From: SIG710 sp045596925
GTDB taxonomy: Bacteria > Bacillota > Clostridia > Oscillospirales > CAG-272
DNA length: 27,073 nt
Assembly: GCA_045596925.1 (NCBI GenBank)
Contig: JAZODH010000057.1
Span: forward strand, 1 to 27,073
Direction: 5' to 3'
Part shown: one piece after another, positions 1 to 9,420 of the stretch
Layout: each line of letters opens with the position of its first letter
How positions within the stretch are numbered: the stretch's first letter is position 1
Program-made: the position numbers and the translations under genes
The notes under the pieces: generated by a model
What the model was told of the DNA's origin: nothing
Databases searched by the model: none
What the model saw: only the letters and a program-made list of their open reading frames with translations

Positions 1-445
1 GTTCAGCGAGTCGGAAATGCGCGCAAGAGCCGAAATATACTTTGAGAATTACTGCAAGGTGCTCAACGTCGAGGCTCTGACCATGGTCGACATGACCCGC
101 CGCAGCATTCTCCCCGCCGCTTCCAAATTTGCAGGGGATACCGCATCAAACGCCGCTTGCGTGCTCAGCGTTTCCCCCGACAGCGACACCTCCTACGAGC
201 AGGATATGATCTCGCAGGTGACCGGTCTTATTTCAAAGACCCACAAGACCGTAAAAACTCTCTCACAGGTAAATTCCAAGGCAAAATCCGAGCCGGATTA
301 CAAGAAACGCGCCATGGCTTACAAGGACAGTGTTCTTCCCGTAATGGAGGAGCTTCGTTCTTACGCAGACACCCTTGAAACCCTCGTTTCAAAGGAATAT
401 TGGCCCTTTCCCGACTACGGAGACCTGCTTTTCGGAGTACGATAA
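1..445 (+). CDS. glnN: Type III glutamine synthetase, C-terminal fragment
   Basis: This is the 3' end of a gene that begins before the window; the frame is open from base 2 with no stop until TAA at 443-445, leaving about 147 residues. Glutamine synthetase makes glutamine from glutamate, ammonia and ATP in the cytoplasm. The visible part matches the C-terminal region peculiar to the large type III (GlnN) enzymes: a segment reading ENYCKVLNVEALTMVDM, a stretch reading ILPA, a helical region, and the terminal YWPFPDYGDLLF motif typical of this class. The catalytic domain lies outside the window, so activity cannot be judged. The ATG at 17 is internal and not the start. A hairpin terminator follows directly. 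Identification is by recalled family motifs. Confidence 0.93.
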   Translation, partial: FSESEMRARAEIYFENYCKVLNVEALTMVDMTRRSILPAASKFAGDTASNAACVLSVSPDSDTSYEQDMISQVTGLISKTHKTVKTLSQVNSKAKSEPDYKKRAMAYKDSVLPVMEELRSYADTLETLVSKEYWPFPDYGDLLFGVR

Positions 446-447
446 CA

Positions 448-477
448 AAAACCCACAGGCTTTTGCCTGTGGGTTTT
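448..477. terminator. Rho-independent terminator between glnN and the convergent beta-helix gene
   Basis: A 13-bp perfect stem (AAAACCCACAGGC with GCCTGTGGGTTTT) closes a TTTT loop. It begins two bases after the glnN stop and ends six bases before the stop of the minus-strand gene. T-rich sequence follows on the plus side (ATTTTTTA) and the A-run before the stem gives a U-run on the other strand, so it can serve both convergent genes. Confidence 0.9.
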
Positions 478-482
478 ATTTT

Positions 483-3400
483 TTAGCTTACTTTCGTAAC
501 GACCATATCCTTGACCGCGTAATATTCAACGGGAACGTTGTCATAGCCCGTGATATATACGCAGAAGCCTATGCCGTTCTTTACCATATCCTCCGTCACC
601 GTGAAGGTCTTTGTGTATTCCGCCCAATCTCCGGTGAGGGTATACTTTGTTTCGTAGGGTCTGTTATATGCGTCCTCGGTGTCATAGCAGTAAATAAGAT
701 ATACGGGGGTATATGCGCCGCCGTCAAGGGGCTGACATTTAGCCTTGAGCGAAAGCTTATACGTGCCTGCGCCGTACATCTTGATCTCCTCGGTAATATG
801 GTATCCGATACCGCCGTTATACTGGTTAGTTCCGTGAGGATATGCGTACATTACTCCGTCGCCCGCGTTCTGAACCAGGTCGATGTGGTAGCAGGTAGTC
901 TCATATTCTCTTGTAATGAGACCGCTGTTATCTGCAACGATATTCTGAGTGCTCGAAGGAGCAACGGGGGTAATGGTCAGATTGCCGCCGCTGATGGATA
1001 CTGCCTTTGCCGCGCCGCTTGACTTCAGTGCGGTGTGCACCACGTAAGCGATACCGTTCTTTGTAACGGTGGTCGGGGTCTTGGTCGTGCGGAGCTTTGC
1101 AAGGATCTCAGCAGCGGGCAGATAGAATGTACCGCCCTCGATAATAACGTCGTTTTCAAAGCCCACGAGAAGCGAGCCTATATAAACCTTGCCCGTCGCG
1201 GTATAATTCACCGTGTGAAGGTCCCTCTGTGCAGGAGTATAGCTGCCGTTCGACGCGAAGCTGTAATCAATGGTCGTGCCCTCGGCCAGCGTGACGTTCA
1301 GAACAGCTTTGTTCTGACTGTCGATGAGCTTGCCGTCCACGTAGGTGTTGATAAAGTTCATTGAATAGTTACCCGAGGGCGTTTTGTCGGCAGGCTGCGT
1401 TATCTCAACCAGCACGTTTCTCAGTCCCGTATAGTTTTCGATTGCCGTAGCATGGGGATTTGTCACACCCGAACTCCAAGGGAGAGAAAGGTTCTCAAAG
1501 GTGAATACCTTTTCGGTGGAAACACCCATGTTGTAGCCGGAGAAGAACTGAGGATAGTTGATAGTATCGATACAGTCGAAGTTTCTGAAGGTCATGGTTG
1601 CCACCAAGTCTTTTCCGCTGGAGTTATAGCGGTGGTTGATGATACCGTCGTTTGCGCGGAACACGTAAATATTCTCAAGCAGAGTATTTCTGGTGTTCGA
1701 CTGCGGGAAGATGGCCGCGCAGGTTGTTCCGATGGCAATATCGTTATAATATGCTCCGTTTGAACCGCTGACAACGAGAGCGTTGTCGCCAACGTAGAGC
1801 CAGCAATGCTCAAATATACCCGCCTTCGACGTATCGGTAATACCGTCGGTGGTCATCATGGAGGACATAGCCTTATAGTTGCGGACAACTACGTTGCTGC
1901 AGGAGCTTACAACGATGTGGAAGCAGCGCGCGTCCATGAGCACGGGACCGTCAAAATAGAAGTCGGAGGCCCTGATCTCAAGGAACTGGCTCTTATACTC
2001 GGCAGTAGAATTTCCGCCGCCCTCGGTACCGCCCTGTCTGATATCCAGAACGCGGCTGTCCCCAAAGGGATCGACGATGGCGCCGTGTCCGATGACAGAA
2101 GAGCCTGTGGCAGTAGGCGTGAATTTAACTCTGCCGTAAAGAACTCCTCCGGGAGCAACGTAGACCGTGGTGTTCGGCTTTGTGATATAAAGAGTTCCCT
2201 TGTGTCCGTTCGTAGTCTCGGTCTTTCCGTCACCCGACTGAGGGAAATACCAATCGCCGGGGCCTACGTAGATAGTATCGCCAGACGCGGAAGTGATACC
2301 CTCCTCATCGGGATACTCGGGACGGTCTGCAAAGATGGAAATTATAGAATTATCCATATCGTCAAGTCGGATTCCGAAATAGTCCGGCTCGTCCAGGTAT
2401 ACGGAGATGGTTCCGGTGGTTGCATCAAAGGACGATCTGAAATTCTTTGCGGAGGGGAAGACGCTGTAGGTGCTGAAATCCTGTCCCACCTTGATATCTA
2501 CCCTTACGGGGTCTCCGCAGAAGGCAAATGCGCTGTATCTGCGGTATTTGTCACCGCCCACCGAGCGGTCGCCGGGGGTGTTGAACATGGTGTGGTTGTA
2601 AACGGGAAGCGTCGCGGACAGATCGCCCTGGTGAACGCTTACCTTGTAATCGTAGTTCCTGTTGATATCGCTGTGAAGAGGCTCGTAGATGACCAGTCTT
2701 GACTCGTCAACAAAACAGATCTCCTCGCGGATATCCATATAGTTCTTGCCGTTTACGGTCACGTTCTGAGGATAAACTCTGTATCCCGTGGGGGCAAGAG
2801 ATGCGTAAAGGTTATAGAACGCCGCCTCAAAAGCAGGGTTTGCGGCCTCGACCGTAACAGGCAGGAGCTTTGCGCCGAACGTAACGGCAAAGGCACTGCC
2901 GTAGGACGGATTGTAAGCGGAAATGCTCGTAACTGCCTCGGAGAGCTTGATCGTATATCCCTCGCTCTTGAGGTTGAAGCATTGACGGCCGATAGTCTTG
3001 AGAGTGGTGTCAAGAGACAGGTCGATGGTCTTTGTAGCGGGAGCCGTGGTGACACCGCCCTCGTCGATCCATACTCTGTCAATTTCGGTAATACCGCCAA
3101 AGGACTGGGTCGTGCTTCCGGCGGCAAAGCCTGCGAAAACGATATTTTCAACGACCTTGGAGTCAAGAACGAACGCCTCGGGATGGATCTTGCCCATACC
3201 GCGCAGGTCTAGGAGGGACGTGAGGGTCTCGCCCTCAACGCTCATCTTAACGTCGCCCATATGATACTGCTGAGCCGCCGTCTGCGCGGGCTTGTTTGCC
3301 CAGATAACATTTTTCAAAACGGTGTTGCTTCTGAGCAGAGACTGGGATGCAGAAGCAGGTGTAAATCCATTGGGGTAAACGATGGTAGTGGTGTATGCGG

Positions 3401-5753
3401 CGTTTCCGAGAGCGAAAGAGCCGTTGCCTCCCGTTCTGTCCTCGGTTCCGTTTACGCCGTAGTCAACAACGATAGTCTTTACTTTTTTTGCGTTAGCGGC
3501 AGTCAAAACGGGAGAATATATGGTAACGTCGCCCGAGACCTTGTTGGTCTTGAGGGCACCGTAGCCGTCTCGGAAGGGGTGGACACCGCCGTTTGAACTT
3601 ATGGTCAGGGTGGGAAGAAGTGCCTTTGCATTCTCTGCCGCCGCAGGATCGCGGCGGTATACCGCAACGTATTCGTCGCCCAAGCTGTAGAGAGACCAGA
3701 GGACGTTCGTGGTGGCGACCGCCTCAAAATTCGAGGGGTTGTAGCTGTAGTTTGCTTGTGCCGCACCCGTCATCTTGTGAAGAGGCTGATCCAGATAAGT
3801 AAAGCTTCCGTCGGCGTTATAGGTCGCGCTGACCTTCAGGGCGTACGTTGTAGAGCCGTTTTTCGGCGTGCCGGGTGTCGCAAAATCTTTTGATGCTATA
3901 GTTACAGCACCCTTCTTCAAGGGATTCCAGATGATGGCGTTTACGTCACCGCCCGCGTTTTTAACTGTTTCGGTGTTCAAAAGACCGTTTTTGAAAAGAC
4001 CGAGAGTGACCTCGTAGAGATTCACATAATTTTCGTCATCGGACGCGGTGTAGGTGGTATAAACGTATTGGTCATTGCCGTATGCATCATTCCAGACGCT
4101 GTATGCAACGAAATAGATATCGTCCATACTGTTATCCTCGGGAATGCCCGTGAGCGCAATGCAGAACTGCCTCTTTTCATAGTCGACCCAACGGTTCTCA
4201 CCCGTTCCGTCGGCGCGCTCAACGGCAATTATCCTTACCTTCGGGTCTCCGCTGGTAAAAATCGCATCGTTTGAGCCGTATTTTTCTGCCACGGTCTTGG
4301 TGCAGACAGCAACGCCGTACTCTACAAAATCAAAGCCATGGGCGCCGTACAGCTCTTTTGAGCTCTCATCGAAGATAAAGAGACCTCTCAGACCGTTGTA
4401 GCTTGTGTTTATCTTGACCTGGAAGCCGTCCGCCGTAATGGGGCTTTTAAGCGGGCAGTCCGCCGTCACCACCGATCTGTCGGTGTAGCCCGCCTTGTCA
4501 AGAGCACGGTTTACCTTGTCAACGTCCTCAAAGCTGGTAACATATATCTTGACACCGCTTACCATGTCGCTTCCGGTACCGAATGCACCCGCGTCAACGG
4601 TAAAGCTCTCGTCGATGGTGCCGTTGATATAGATAGAACTGAGAGAGGTGCATCCGAGGAAGGCCTGTTTGTATATTCTGTAAAGATTAACGCTCTCGGG
4701 AACGATAACAGTCTCAAGCGCCGTTGCGCCATTTGCAAAGTCGTAGGGAATCATGCCCGCAAATTCGCCCAGATACGGCTCGATGTCCACAGCCTTTTTT
4801 GTCACAAACTCCCAGCCCGTGGGGACCTGCCAGCTCGTGGTGTACGCAGTTTTCTCCGTGGTCTTGTTTTTCACAAGATAAGCCGCTTTTCCTTCGGTTA
4901 CGTTGCCCGAATTATCCCAGAGCGGGTAAGCGTCACTGCCGTCGGAAACCACCGTCACGTTGTATGTGTGATCACTATTGGCTTTGAACGTCACGGGAAG
5001 AATGACCTTCGTCACCGATGTCGATTTTCTCAGGGCAGAGCCGAGGTACATAATCTGATCGGGGATGATAGAGGTGGTCGCACCGGGACGGAGGACCGTA
5101 AATCCGCGCAGGTCTACCGTGCCCTCCTTATAATACTCGGACGCAGTCCACACACCATCCGAGGACCAGCTTCCCCAACCCACCGTGGTAAGGGAGGTGA
5201 GACCCGCAAATGCGGCGGTATCGTCCTTTGAGCCTCTGTACTCGGTGGCGGTAATATCCATCTTTATGGTCTTGACGTTCACCAGAGGACGGATGATATA
5301 TCCCACGTTGTTGAAGCCCGCTATGCCGCGGAATTCAAGATATTCTACCTTGTCGGAGTTAAGATTGCACCAATAAGGGAACAATGCATTTTTGGTTCCG
5401 TCCGAATTTTTCCAGTCACCGGAGTTGGCGGAGGGGACTGAATAGACGGTATCGCCTATGATAACGAGAGTTTTTTTGTCCTCGTTAAAATAAGCCTTGT
5501 AGCCGCTTCCGTAAGGGAGGTCGCCCTCCTTTACGTACTTACCGTCGTCACCTGCATCCAGCGAGTTTACTTTGCCGGACGCAGAAACCTGTACCCAGCC
5601 TTGTGCGTAGGTTATGTCGGAGTACGCCGGGGTGTTTTTGAAGGTTTTTACGTGGGCGTAGTCGTAGGTTGCGGCCGTTGCGCACACCGCAAAAAGCGCG
5701 ACAAGCAAAGCAAGCGCCGCGATGCACAAAAGTGTTCTCAGATGTTTTCTCAT
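483..5753 (-). CDS. Secreted multidomain beta-helix glycoside hydrolase-like protein with BspA-like repeats (1756 aa)
   Basis: The start is the ATG at 5753, preceded by GGAGAG and a typical Sec signal peptide (MRKHLRTLL, hydrophobic core, ATA-A cleavage region); an in-frame ATG at 5816 would spoil the signal. Approximate layout: residues 30-440 BspA-like leucine-rich repeats; 440-560 an unassigned segment; 560-1010 an accessory module shared with the GH5 protein at the right edge; 1016-1130 a beta-sandwich; 1130-1520 a right-handed beta-helix; 1530-1600 a copper-amine-oxidase-like stalk domain; 1616-1756 a CBM4/9/22-like sandwich. The beta-sandwich plus helix resembles GH49/GH28 inverting polysaccharidases. 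In the helix, a TDGI motif has Asp1303 and a GDN motif has Asp1323, 20 residues apart, with Asn1324 where GH28 has a third Asp. The substrate is unknown. No cell-wall anchor is visible. The two lipoproteins at 19758 and 22144 are paralogues of residues 1016-1756. Confidence 0.85.
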   Translation of the reverse strand: MRKHLRTLLCIAALALLVALFAVCATAATYDYAHVKTFKNTPAYSDITYAQGWVQVSASGKVNSLDAGDDGKYVKEGDLPYGSGYKAYFNEDKKTLVIIGDTVYSVPSANSGDWKNSDGTKNALFPYWCNLNSDKVEYLEFRGIAGFNNVGYIIRPLVNVKTIKMDITATEYRGSKDDTAAFAGLTSLTTVGWGSWSSDGVWTASEYYKEGTVDLRGFTVLRPGATTSIIPDQIMYLGSALRKSTSVTKVILPVTFKANSDHTYNVTVVSDGSDAYPLWDNSGNVTEGKAAYLVKNKTTEKTAYTTSWQVPTGWEFVTKKAVDIEPYLGEFAGMIPYDFANGATALETVIVPESVNLYRIYKQAFLGCTSLSSIYINGTIDESFTVDAGAFGTGSDMVSGVKIYVTSFEDVDKVNRALDKAGYTDRSVVTADCPLKSPITADGFQVKINTSYNGLRGLFIFDESSKELYGAHGFDFVEYGVAVCTKTVAEKYGSNDAIFTSGDPKVRIIAVERADGTGENRWVDYEKRQFCIALTGIPEDNSMDDIYFVAYSVWNDAYGNDQYVYTTYTASDDENYVNLYEVTLGLFKNGLLNTETVKNAGGDVNAIIWNPLKKGAVTIASKDFATPGTPKNGSTTYALKVSATYNADGSFTYLDQPLHKMTGAAQANYSYNPSNFEAVATTNVLWSLYSLGDEYVAVYRRDPAAAENAKALLPTLTISSNGGVHPFRDGYGALKTNKVSGDVTIYSPVLTAANAKKVKTIVVDYGVNGTEDRTGGNGSFALGNAAYTTTIVYPNGFTPASASQSLLRSNTVLKNVIWANKPAQTAAQQYHMGDVKMSVEGETLTSLLDLRGMGKIHPEAFVLDSKVVENIVFAGFAAGSTTQSFGGITEIDRVWIDEGGVTTAPATKTIDLSLDTTLKTIGRQCFNLKSEGYTIKLSEAVTSISAYNPSYGSAFAVTFGAKLLPVTVEAANPAFEAAFYNLYASLAPTGYRVYPQNVTVNGKNYMDIREEICFVDESRLVIYEPLHSDINRNYDYKVSVHQGDLSATLPVYNHTMFNTPGDRSVGGDKYRRYSAFAFCGDPVRVDIKVGQDFSTYSVFPSAKNFRSSFDATTGTISVYLDEPDYFGIRLDDMDNSIISIFADRPEYPDEEGITSASGDTIYVGPGDWYFPQSGDGKTETTNGHKGTLYITKPNTTVYVAPGGVLYGRVKFTPTATGSSVIGHGAIVDPFGDSRVLDIRQGGTEGGGNSTAEYKSQFLEIRASDFYFDGPVLMDARCFHIVVSSCSNVVVRNYKAMSSMMTTDGITDTSKAGIFEHCWLYVGDNALVVSGSNGAYYNDIAIGTTCAAIFPQSNTRNTLLENIYVFRANDGIINHRYNSSGKDLVATMTFRNFDCIDTINYPQFFSGYNMGVSTEKVFTFENLSLPWSSGVTNPHATAIENYTGLRNVLVEITQPADKTPSGNYSMNFINTYVDGKLIDSQNKAVLNVTLAEGTTIDYSFASNGSYTPAQRDLHTVNYTATGKVYIGSLLVGFENDVIIEGGTFYLPAAEILAKLRTTKTPTTVTKNGIAYVVHTALKSSGAAKAVSISGGNLTITPVAPSSTQNIVADNSGLITREYETTCYHIDLVQNAGDGVMYAYPHGTNQYNGGIGYHITEEIKMYGAGTYKLSLKAKCQPLDGGAYTPVYLIYCYDTEDAYNRPYETKYTLTGDWAEYTKTFTVTEDMVKNGIGFCVYITGYDNVPVEYYAVKDMVVTKVS

Positions 5754-5819
5754 ATTCTCTCCGATCTGTCGCCGAGCGACATCAAAATTAGATATCGTAC
5801 AAAGACAATATTCCAAATT

Positions 5820-5848
5820 ATTTTACCATAATTTTCACAGTTTTTCAA
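5820..5848 (-). promoter_or_regulatory. Sigma-A-type promoter of the large beta-helix gene
   Basis: On the minus strand, TTGAAA (5848-5843) is followed after 17 bases by TAAAAT (5825-5820), about 67 bases upstream of the chosen ATG at 5753. Both hexamers are one mismatch from consensus and the spacing is ideal. The transcript leader of about 60 bases shows no riboswitch-like structure. Confidence 0.65.
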
Positions 5849-5981
5849 GTCAGTTTCAAAAGATTATGCATATGTGTGTAAAATCGCTCATGCTTTTTAG
5901 TCAAATTCCCAATCTACGTTTGATATTTGAAAGTAAAGCGGTCACCGGGCACCTGTTCCAAATCCTTTTTCTTCAAAACAT

Positions 5982-6010
5982 TTGACATTTTCATATTTAT
6001 ATGATATAAT
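5982..6010 (+). promoter_or_regulatory. Consensus sigma-A promoter of the yybS-gdpP-rplI-dnaB operon
   Basis: TTGACA (5982-5987) and TATAAT (6005-6010) are separated by exactly 17 bases, a perfect match to the vegetative consensus. A second overlapping TATAAT lies at 6010-6015. Transcription would start near 6017, leaving a leader of under 40 bases before the GTG start at 6054. That is too short for a c-di-AMP riboswitch. The rest of 5754-6053 shows only this promoter and the divergent one. Confidence 0.85.
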
Positions 6011-6053
6011 ATAATGAATTTTTGTCTAAACTTCAAGGAAAGGGGGACAAATC

Positions 6054-7103
6054 GTGGAAGAAAAGAACACACAAAACGGCATCGACGAGATCGCAAAAAA
6101 CAAGATTGCTCCCCTCAGCCCTGCTGTAGCATCAGCGCTTCTTTTGACGATCGTATTCGCCATATACGCATGGGGCTACCGAGGCTCGGGCTTTGCCCTG
6201 TCTTTGGCACCTGCCCTGCCCGTGCTGGCGATCTTCGGCGCAGGCGCTTTCGCCTACACCGCTTATAAAAGCACCCCCTTCGCTCTGACCTCTGCTATAC
6301 TGACCGTGACGGCAAGCACCGCTCTGTCTTTCCTTTGCGGGCTAAAGACCGTAGGTGAGGTGGTAGCTATCGCCACTCTGCCCGCTGTCGCTCTTATGGG
6401 CGGCGCGACAATGGGAGCTTGCACCCGAAAAAGAAAGGACATGAAGTCAACGGTCATGCTCAGTGCCGCAGTTCCCTGCGCCATAGCGGCGGCCGTTATT
6501 CTCGTTCATTCCTATATCGCCACAGGCTCGCCCTTTGAAACATTGCGCGTGGCTCTGGTGCAGGCAAGAGAGGAAACGGTCGCCTTGCTTGAGGAGTCCA
6601 TGGCACAGCTCCGCGAATCCCTCGGCTCGGATTATTCGTTCAACGTGGAGGGACTGGTCTCCGAGACCTTCAACACCCTGCCCGGAACCCTCGTTGCCCT
6701 GGCCGTGGTCCTTTCCTATCTGATGCAAAAGACCATGTTCTTTGTGGCACGTCTCTTCGGCTATCCCTCGGATATTCCGCAGGAGTCCAGAACCCTTGAC
6801 ATAAGCGCCGCGGCGGCAGTCGTTTACACGATCTCCCTTGCGCTGTCCCTGTTCATTCCTTCCGGAATAGTTCAGGTGTCGGCGCACAATATAGCCCTGT
6901 GCTTTGTCCCCGCCCTTGCGCTGATGGGTGTAAAAACCCAATTTGCCCAAAGGCGAGGCGGTGTGGTACGCATAGGCTGTCTGCCCATAATACTGTTCGT
7001 TTTCCTGTTTTATATGAACCCCGCTCTGGCCGTAAAGGTCCTGGCGCTGTTCGGTGCATTCGAGATAATCGGACAGGCCGCAAAAAAAGCCAAGCGCCCC
7101 TGA
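6054..7103 (+). CDS. yybS: YybS-like (DUF2232-type) integral membrane protein
   Basis: A 349-residue protein starting at GTG 6054, with a strong AAAGGGGGA Shine-Dalgarno site seven bases upstream. After a charged N-terminus of about 20 residues it consists of roughly eight or nine hydrophobic segments (for example around 22-42, 50-70, 75-97, 101-122, 130-155 and several after residue 205), with one long amphipathic stretch near 165-200. It ends in a basic tail. The assignment rests mainly on context: in Bacillus subtilis the DUF2232 membrane protein YybS lies immediately before the GdpP gene (yybT), then rplI and the replicative helicase gene, and the same order is seen here. The function of this family is not well established. 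The sequence itself would also allow a generic membrane protein. Confidence 0.75.
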   Translation: MEEKNTQNGIDEIAKNKIAPLSPAVASALLLTIVFAIYAWGYRGSGFALSLAPALPVLAIFGAGAFAYTAYKSTPFALTSAILTVTASTALSFLCGLKTVGEVVAIATLPAVALMGGATMGACTRKRKDMKSTVMLSAAVPCAIAAAVILVHSYIATGSPFETLRVALVQAREETVALLEESMAQLRESLGSDYSFNVEGLVSETFNTLPGTLVALAVVLSYLMQKTMFFVARLFGYPSDIPQESRTLDISAAAAVVYTISLALSLFIPSGIVQVSAHNIALCFVPALALMGVKTQFAQRRGGVVRIGCLPIILFVFLFYMNPALAVKVLALFGAFEIIGQAAKKAKRP

Positions 7104-7148
7104 TATGACACATAACACCTCCAAATTCAAAAAAGGAGTCCCCATTTT

Positions 7149-9248
7149 ATGACAAACGAGAACAATCAAAGACATAGCAACGGCGAAAAGAAGAAAAGCT
7201 TCTTTAACTTTTCTCTGGCCTTTGCTCTCTGCCTGGGCGCAGGTCTGATGACCTGTGTTATATTGCTCCTTATGCTGTTTCTGACAGACATAAAGCCCAC
7301 CACGGCGGCACTGATCGCGACGACGTCGTTGATATTCCTTGACGCGGCCGTAATAATACCCTTGCTCTTCCGTGCAAGGTCGGACGCAAGAAACGAAATA
7401 ATCCTCCACCGCTTCAGCCGTATGCTGGACGGCATGGTATATCCTTACATCATCACAAACCACGACGGTATAATCGTGAAATGCAACCCCGCCGCGCAAA
7501 AACTGTTCAACAGCAAAATGCCGGGAGTTACACCCGCCGTTTCCTCGGTCATCCGCAACCTGACCCCCGAAAAAATAGCGGAATCGGTGGAGAAGACCCT
7601 CCCCTTCCGCCACGAAATGCCCGACGGAGCAAACCGCTATATGACTGTCCGCTCGGTCAAGACCGTCATCGGGGACGAAAAGAACCCCGTTGACGATTTT
7701 AAAGGCGCGTATTATCTTTCCACCATCGTTGACTGCACCGATGACAAGAACACCATCGACGATCTGAGACGCCGTCTTGAATACGAAACAGCGGCTGTGG
7801 GCAGGATCGAGATCGACGACCTCAAGGCTTTCGCAGGCGCATCGGGTGTGTCCGAAAAGCAGGCGGCGGACAAGGTCCGCGAGCTGCTGTCCGAGTGGAT
7901 CCACCAGCTGCACGGCATTATGTACGAGCCGGAAACAAGAAAATTTATCGCTATTATACCGTTTGCATCCTTGCGTGAATGCGAAAAAGAAAAATTCCCC
8001 ATACTTGACACCATCCGCGAGACTTTGACCGTGGGCGACGACGAGCTGACCGTATCCATGGGCTTTTCCGCCAGCGGCACCACACTCACAGAGAGACTGC
8101 ACAACGCGGAGCTTGCCTTTGAGCAGAGAAAAAGCGGAAACAAGGTCATAGTAAACCACGACGGACGCTTTGAGGACTACGGTCGTGACCGCCGCAAGCA
8201 GGCAAGCACCGACAGCTTCGATTACCCTCGTGTGGCAAGAACCGTCAAGAAATATATTTCCGAGTGTTCGAATGTGTTCATTATGGGACACGCGCGCCCC
8301 GACTACGACAGCATCGGTGCGGCCATCGGCATGACCAAGCTTTCACGCGAGCTGGGCAAGCCCACGAATATCGTCATAAACGACCCCTCCGACGTGAATT
8401 TTGCCACTCTCACAGAGTCCCTTACGTCGACCCCCGAGTACGACGGAATGTTCATTGACGAGCAGGAGGCTCTGACAAAGGCGCGTACCGAGTCGCTTCT
8501 TATAGTGGTGGACGTAAACAACCACCGCAACATGGAAAGCACTCACCTCTACAAGACACTCCGCGAGACCCTGGGCGGAAAGATAATAATCCTTGACCAC
8601 CACGAAAAGAACGAAAATACCGCAGAATGCGACTACGAGTACATCGACACCACCTCATCCTCTGCCTGCGAGATCGTTTCGGGCATTCTGGACGTGGGTC
8701 TGCGCCGCTCCAAGCTTTCCTCCGATGAGGCAACGGCAATGCTGGCGGGAATAATGCTGGACACCAAGAATTTCACACAGTACGCAAGCCGCAAGACCTA
8801 CGCCGCCGCCGAATACCTGAGTCTTTGCTCGGCGAAGGTCGACCGTGTCCGCAAATTCTTCGAGGCAGACTACGAGACCTTTGACGCACAGTACCGCATC
8901 GGCGCGGGTCTGCAGATGGTGCAGGACGGCAGGATCGCCGTTTGCATGGGAAAAGGCCTTGAAGACGAGGGCAAGACCAAGATCGTCATCGGCCGCGTTG
9001 CCGACCAGCTTCTGTCAATGAACGGCGCGCTCGCGTCTATCGTCATCGCGGAATGGAACGGCAGGATCAATGCCAGCGCACGCTCAAACAACAATATAGT
9101 CGACTGCGCTCAGCTCATGCGGGGGGTCGGCGGCGGAAACTTCAACAACGCAGGCGGCATGGCGGACGATATGACCTTAAAGCAGTTCAGAAAGATCGTG
9201 GACGACAATATCGCCGAGTACTTCGCACGAAACATCGACAAAAAATAA
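7149..9248 (+). CDS. gdpP: Cyclic-di-AMP phosphodiesterase GdpP
   Basis: GdpP hydrolyses the second messenger c-di-AMP to pApA, which affects potassium and osmolyte balance, wall stress and beta-lactam tolerance. The 699-residue protein has the full family layout: two N-terminal membrane helices (about 18-45 and 50-75), a PAS domain (about 90-205), a degenerate GGDEF domain (about 215-345), and a DHH-DHHA1 phosphodiesterase. The first metal motif reads GHARPDYDSIGAAIG with His381, Asp385 and Asp387; the DHH triplet is 483-485; the DHHA1 glycine-rich motif GGGNFNNAGG starts near 661. All expected metal ligands appear present. Start: ATG 7149 with AAGGAG at 7133-7138. It is 45 bases after yybS and is followed by the structured rplI leader. 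Confidence 0.96.
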   Translation: MTNENNQRHSNGEKKKSFFNFSLAFALCLGAGLMTCVILLLMLFLTDIKPTTAALIATTSLIFLDAAVIIPLLFRARSDARNEIILHRFSRMLDGMVYPYIITNHDGIIVKCNPAAQKLFNSKMPGVTPAVSSVIRNLTPEKIAESVEKTLPFRHEMPDGANRYMTVRSVKTVIGDEKNPVDDFKGAYYLSTIVDCTDDKNTIDDLRRRLEYETAAVGRIEIDDLKAFAGASGVSEKQAADKVRELLSEWIHQLHGIMYEPETRKFIAIIPFASLRECEKEKFPILDTIRETLTVGDDELTVSMGFSASGTTLTERLHNAELAFEQRKSGNKVIVNHDGRFEDYGRDRRKQASTDSFDYPRVARTVKKYISECSNVFIMGHARPDYDSIGAAIGMTKLSRELGKPTNIVINDPSDVNFATLTESLTSTPEYDGMFIDEQEALTKARTESLLIVVDVNNHRNMESTHLYKTLRETLGGKIIILDHHEKNENTAECDYEYIDTTSSSACEIVSGILDVGLRRSKLSSDEATAMLAGIMLDTKNFTQYASRKTYAAAEYLSLCSAKVDRVRKFFEADYETFDAQYRIGAGLQMVQDGRIAVCMGKGLEDEGKTKIVIGRVADQLLSMNGALASIVIAEWNGRINASARSNNNIVDCAQLMRGVGGGNFNNAGGMADDMTLKQFRKIVDDNIAEYFARNIDKK

Positions 9249-9273
9249 AGTGTGCTGCGGCACACATACATAT

Positions 9274-9295
9274 GCCGCATGGCGGCGGACTGGAG
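9274..9295 (+). repeat. Hairpin plus Shine-Dalgarno element, copy 1 (rplI leader)
   Basis: Stem GCCGC, loop ATG, stem GCGGC, then five bases and GGAG. It is followed five bases later by a GTG (9301) opening a 15-codon frame. Copies 2 and 3 lie before rplI and dnaB. Copies 1 and 2 are nearly identical over about 25 bases (CCGCATGGCGGCGGA, C or T, TGGAG) and lie about 150 bases apart. Confidence 0.6.
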
Positions 9296-9300
9296 TTAGC

Positions 9301-9348
9301 GTGAAACCAAGCCACAAGAGGTTGCAAGCTCAGCCATTTCACGCATGA
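9301..9348 (+). CDS. Possible 15-residue leader peptide upstream of rplI
   Basis: A GTG at 9301 lies five bases after GGAG and opens the frame MKPSHKRLQAQPFHA, ending in TGA at 9346-9348. The stop overlaps an ATG at 9345 (ATGA), whose frame runs without a stop into rplI. The peptide is basic and lacks a run of one amino acid, so classical attenuation is not indicated. The arrangement is seen directly; that it is translated is inference. It may simply be a by-product of a duplicated initiation region. Confidence 0.25.
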   Translation: MKPSHKRLQAQPFHA

Positions 9349-9420
9349 AACACTTGCAAAATGGGACCCAAACCCATTTTGCCGCCAAGGCGGTACCAAG
9401 CGTTTCCGAAGATTATATAT

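Noticed and set aside
1806..2702. 298-codon plus-strand frame inside the large beta-helix gene, and similar frames around 375-1364
   Set aside because: They lie antisense to a gene with a signal peptide and conserved domains, in the frame favoured by GC-rich codon usage; no recognisable protein features.
5751..5816. ATG 5816 as the start of the large beta-helix protein
   Set aside because: It would put about 21 polar residues ahead of a clear signal peptide and nearly coincide with the -10 region; ATG 5753 has a good GGAGAG.
5954..6053. Possible c-di-AMP (ydaO-type) riboswitch ahead of the gdpP operon
   Set aside because: The leader from the predicted start site is under 40 bases, far too short for that riboswitch, and no such motifs are seen.
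6447..8291. 614-codon open frame on the minus strand opposite yybS and gdpP
   Set aside because: It is a long antisense shadow of two well-supported genes, with Cys/His/Gln/Gly-rich composition unlike a folded protein and no fitting ribosome-binding context.
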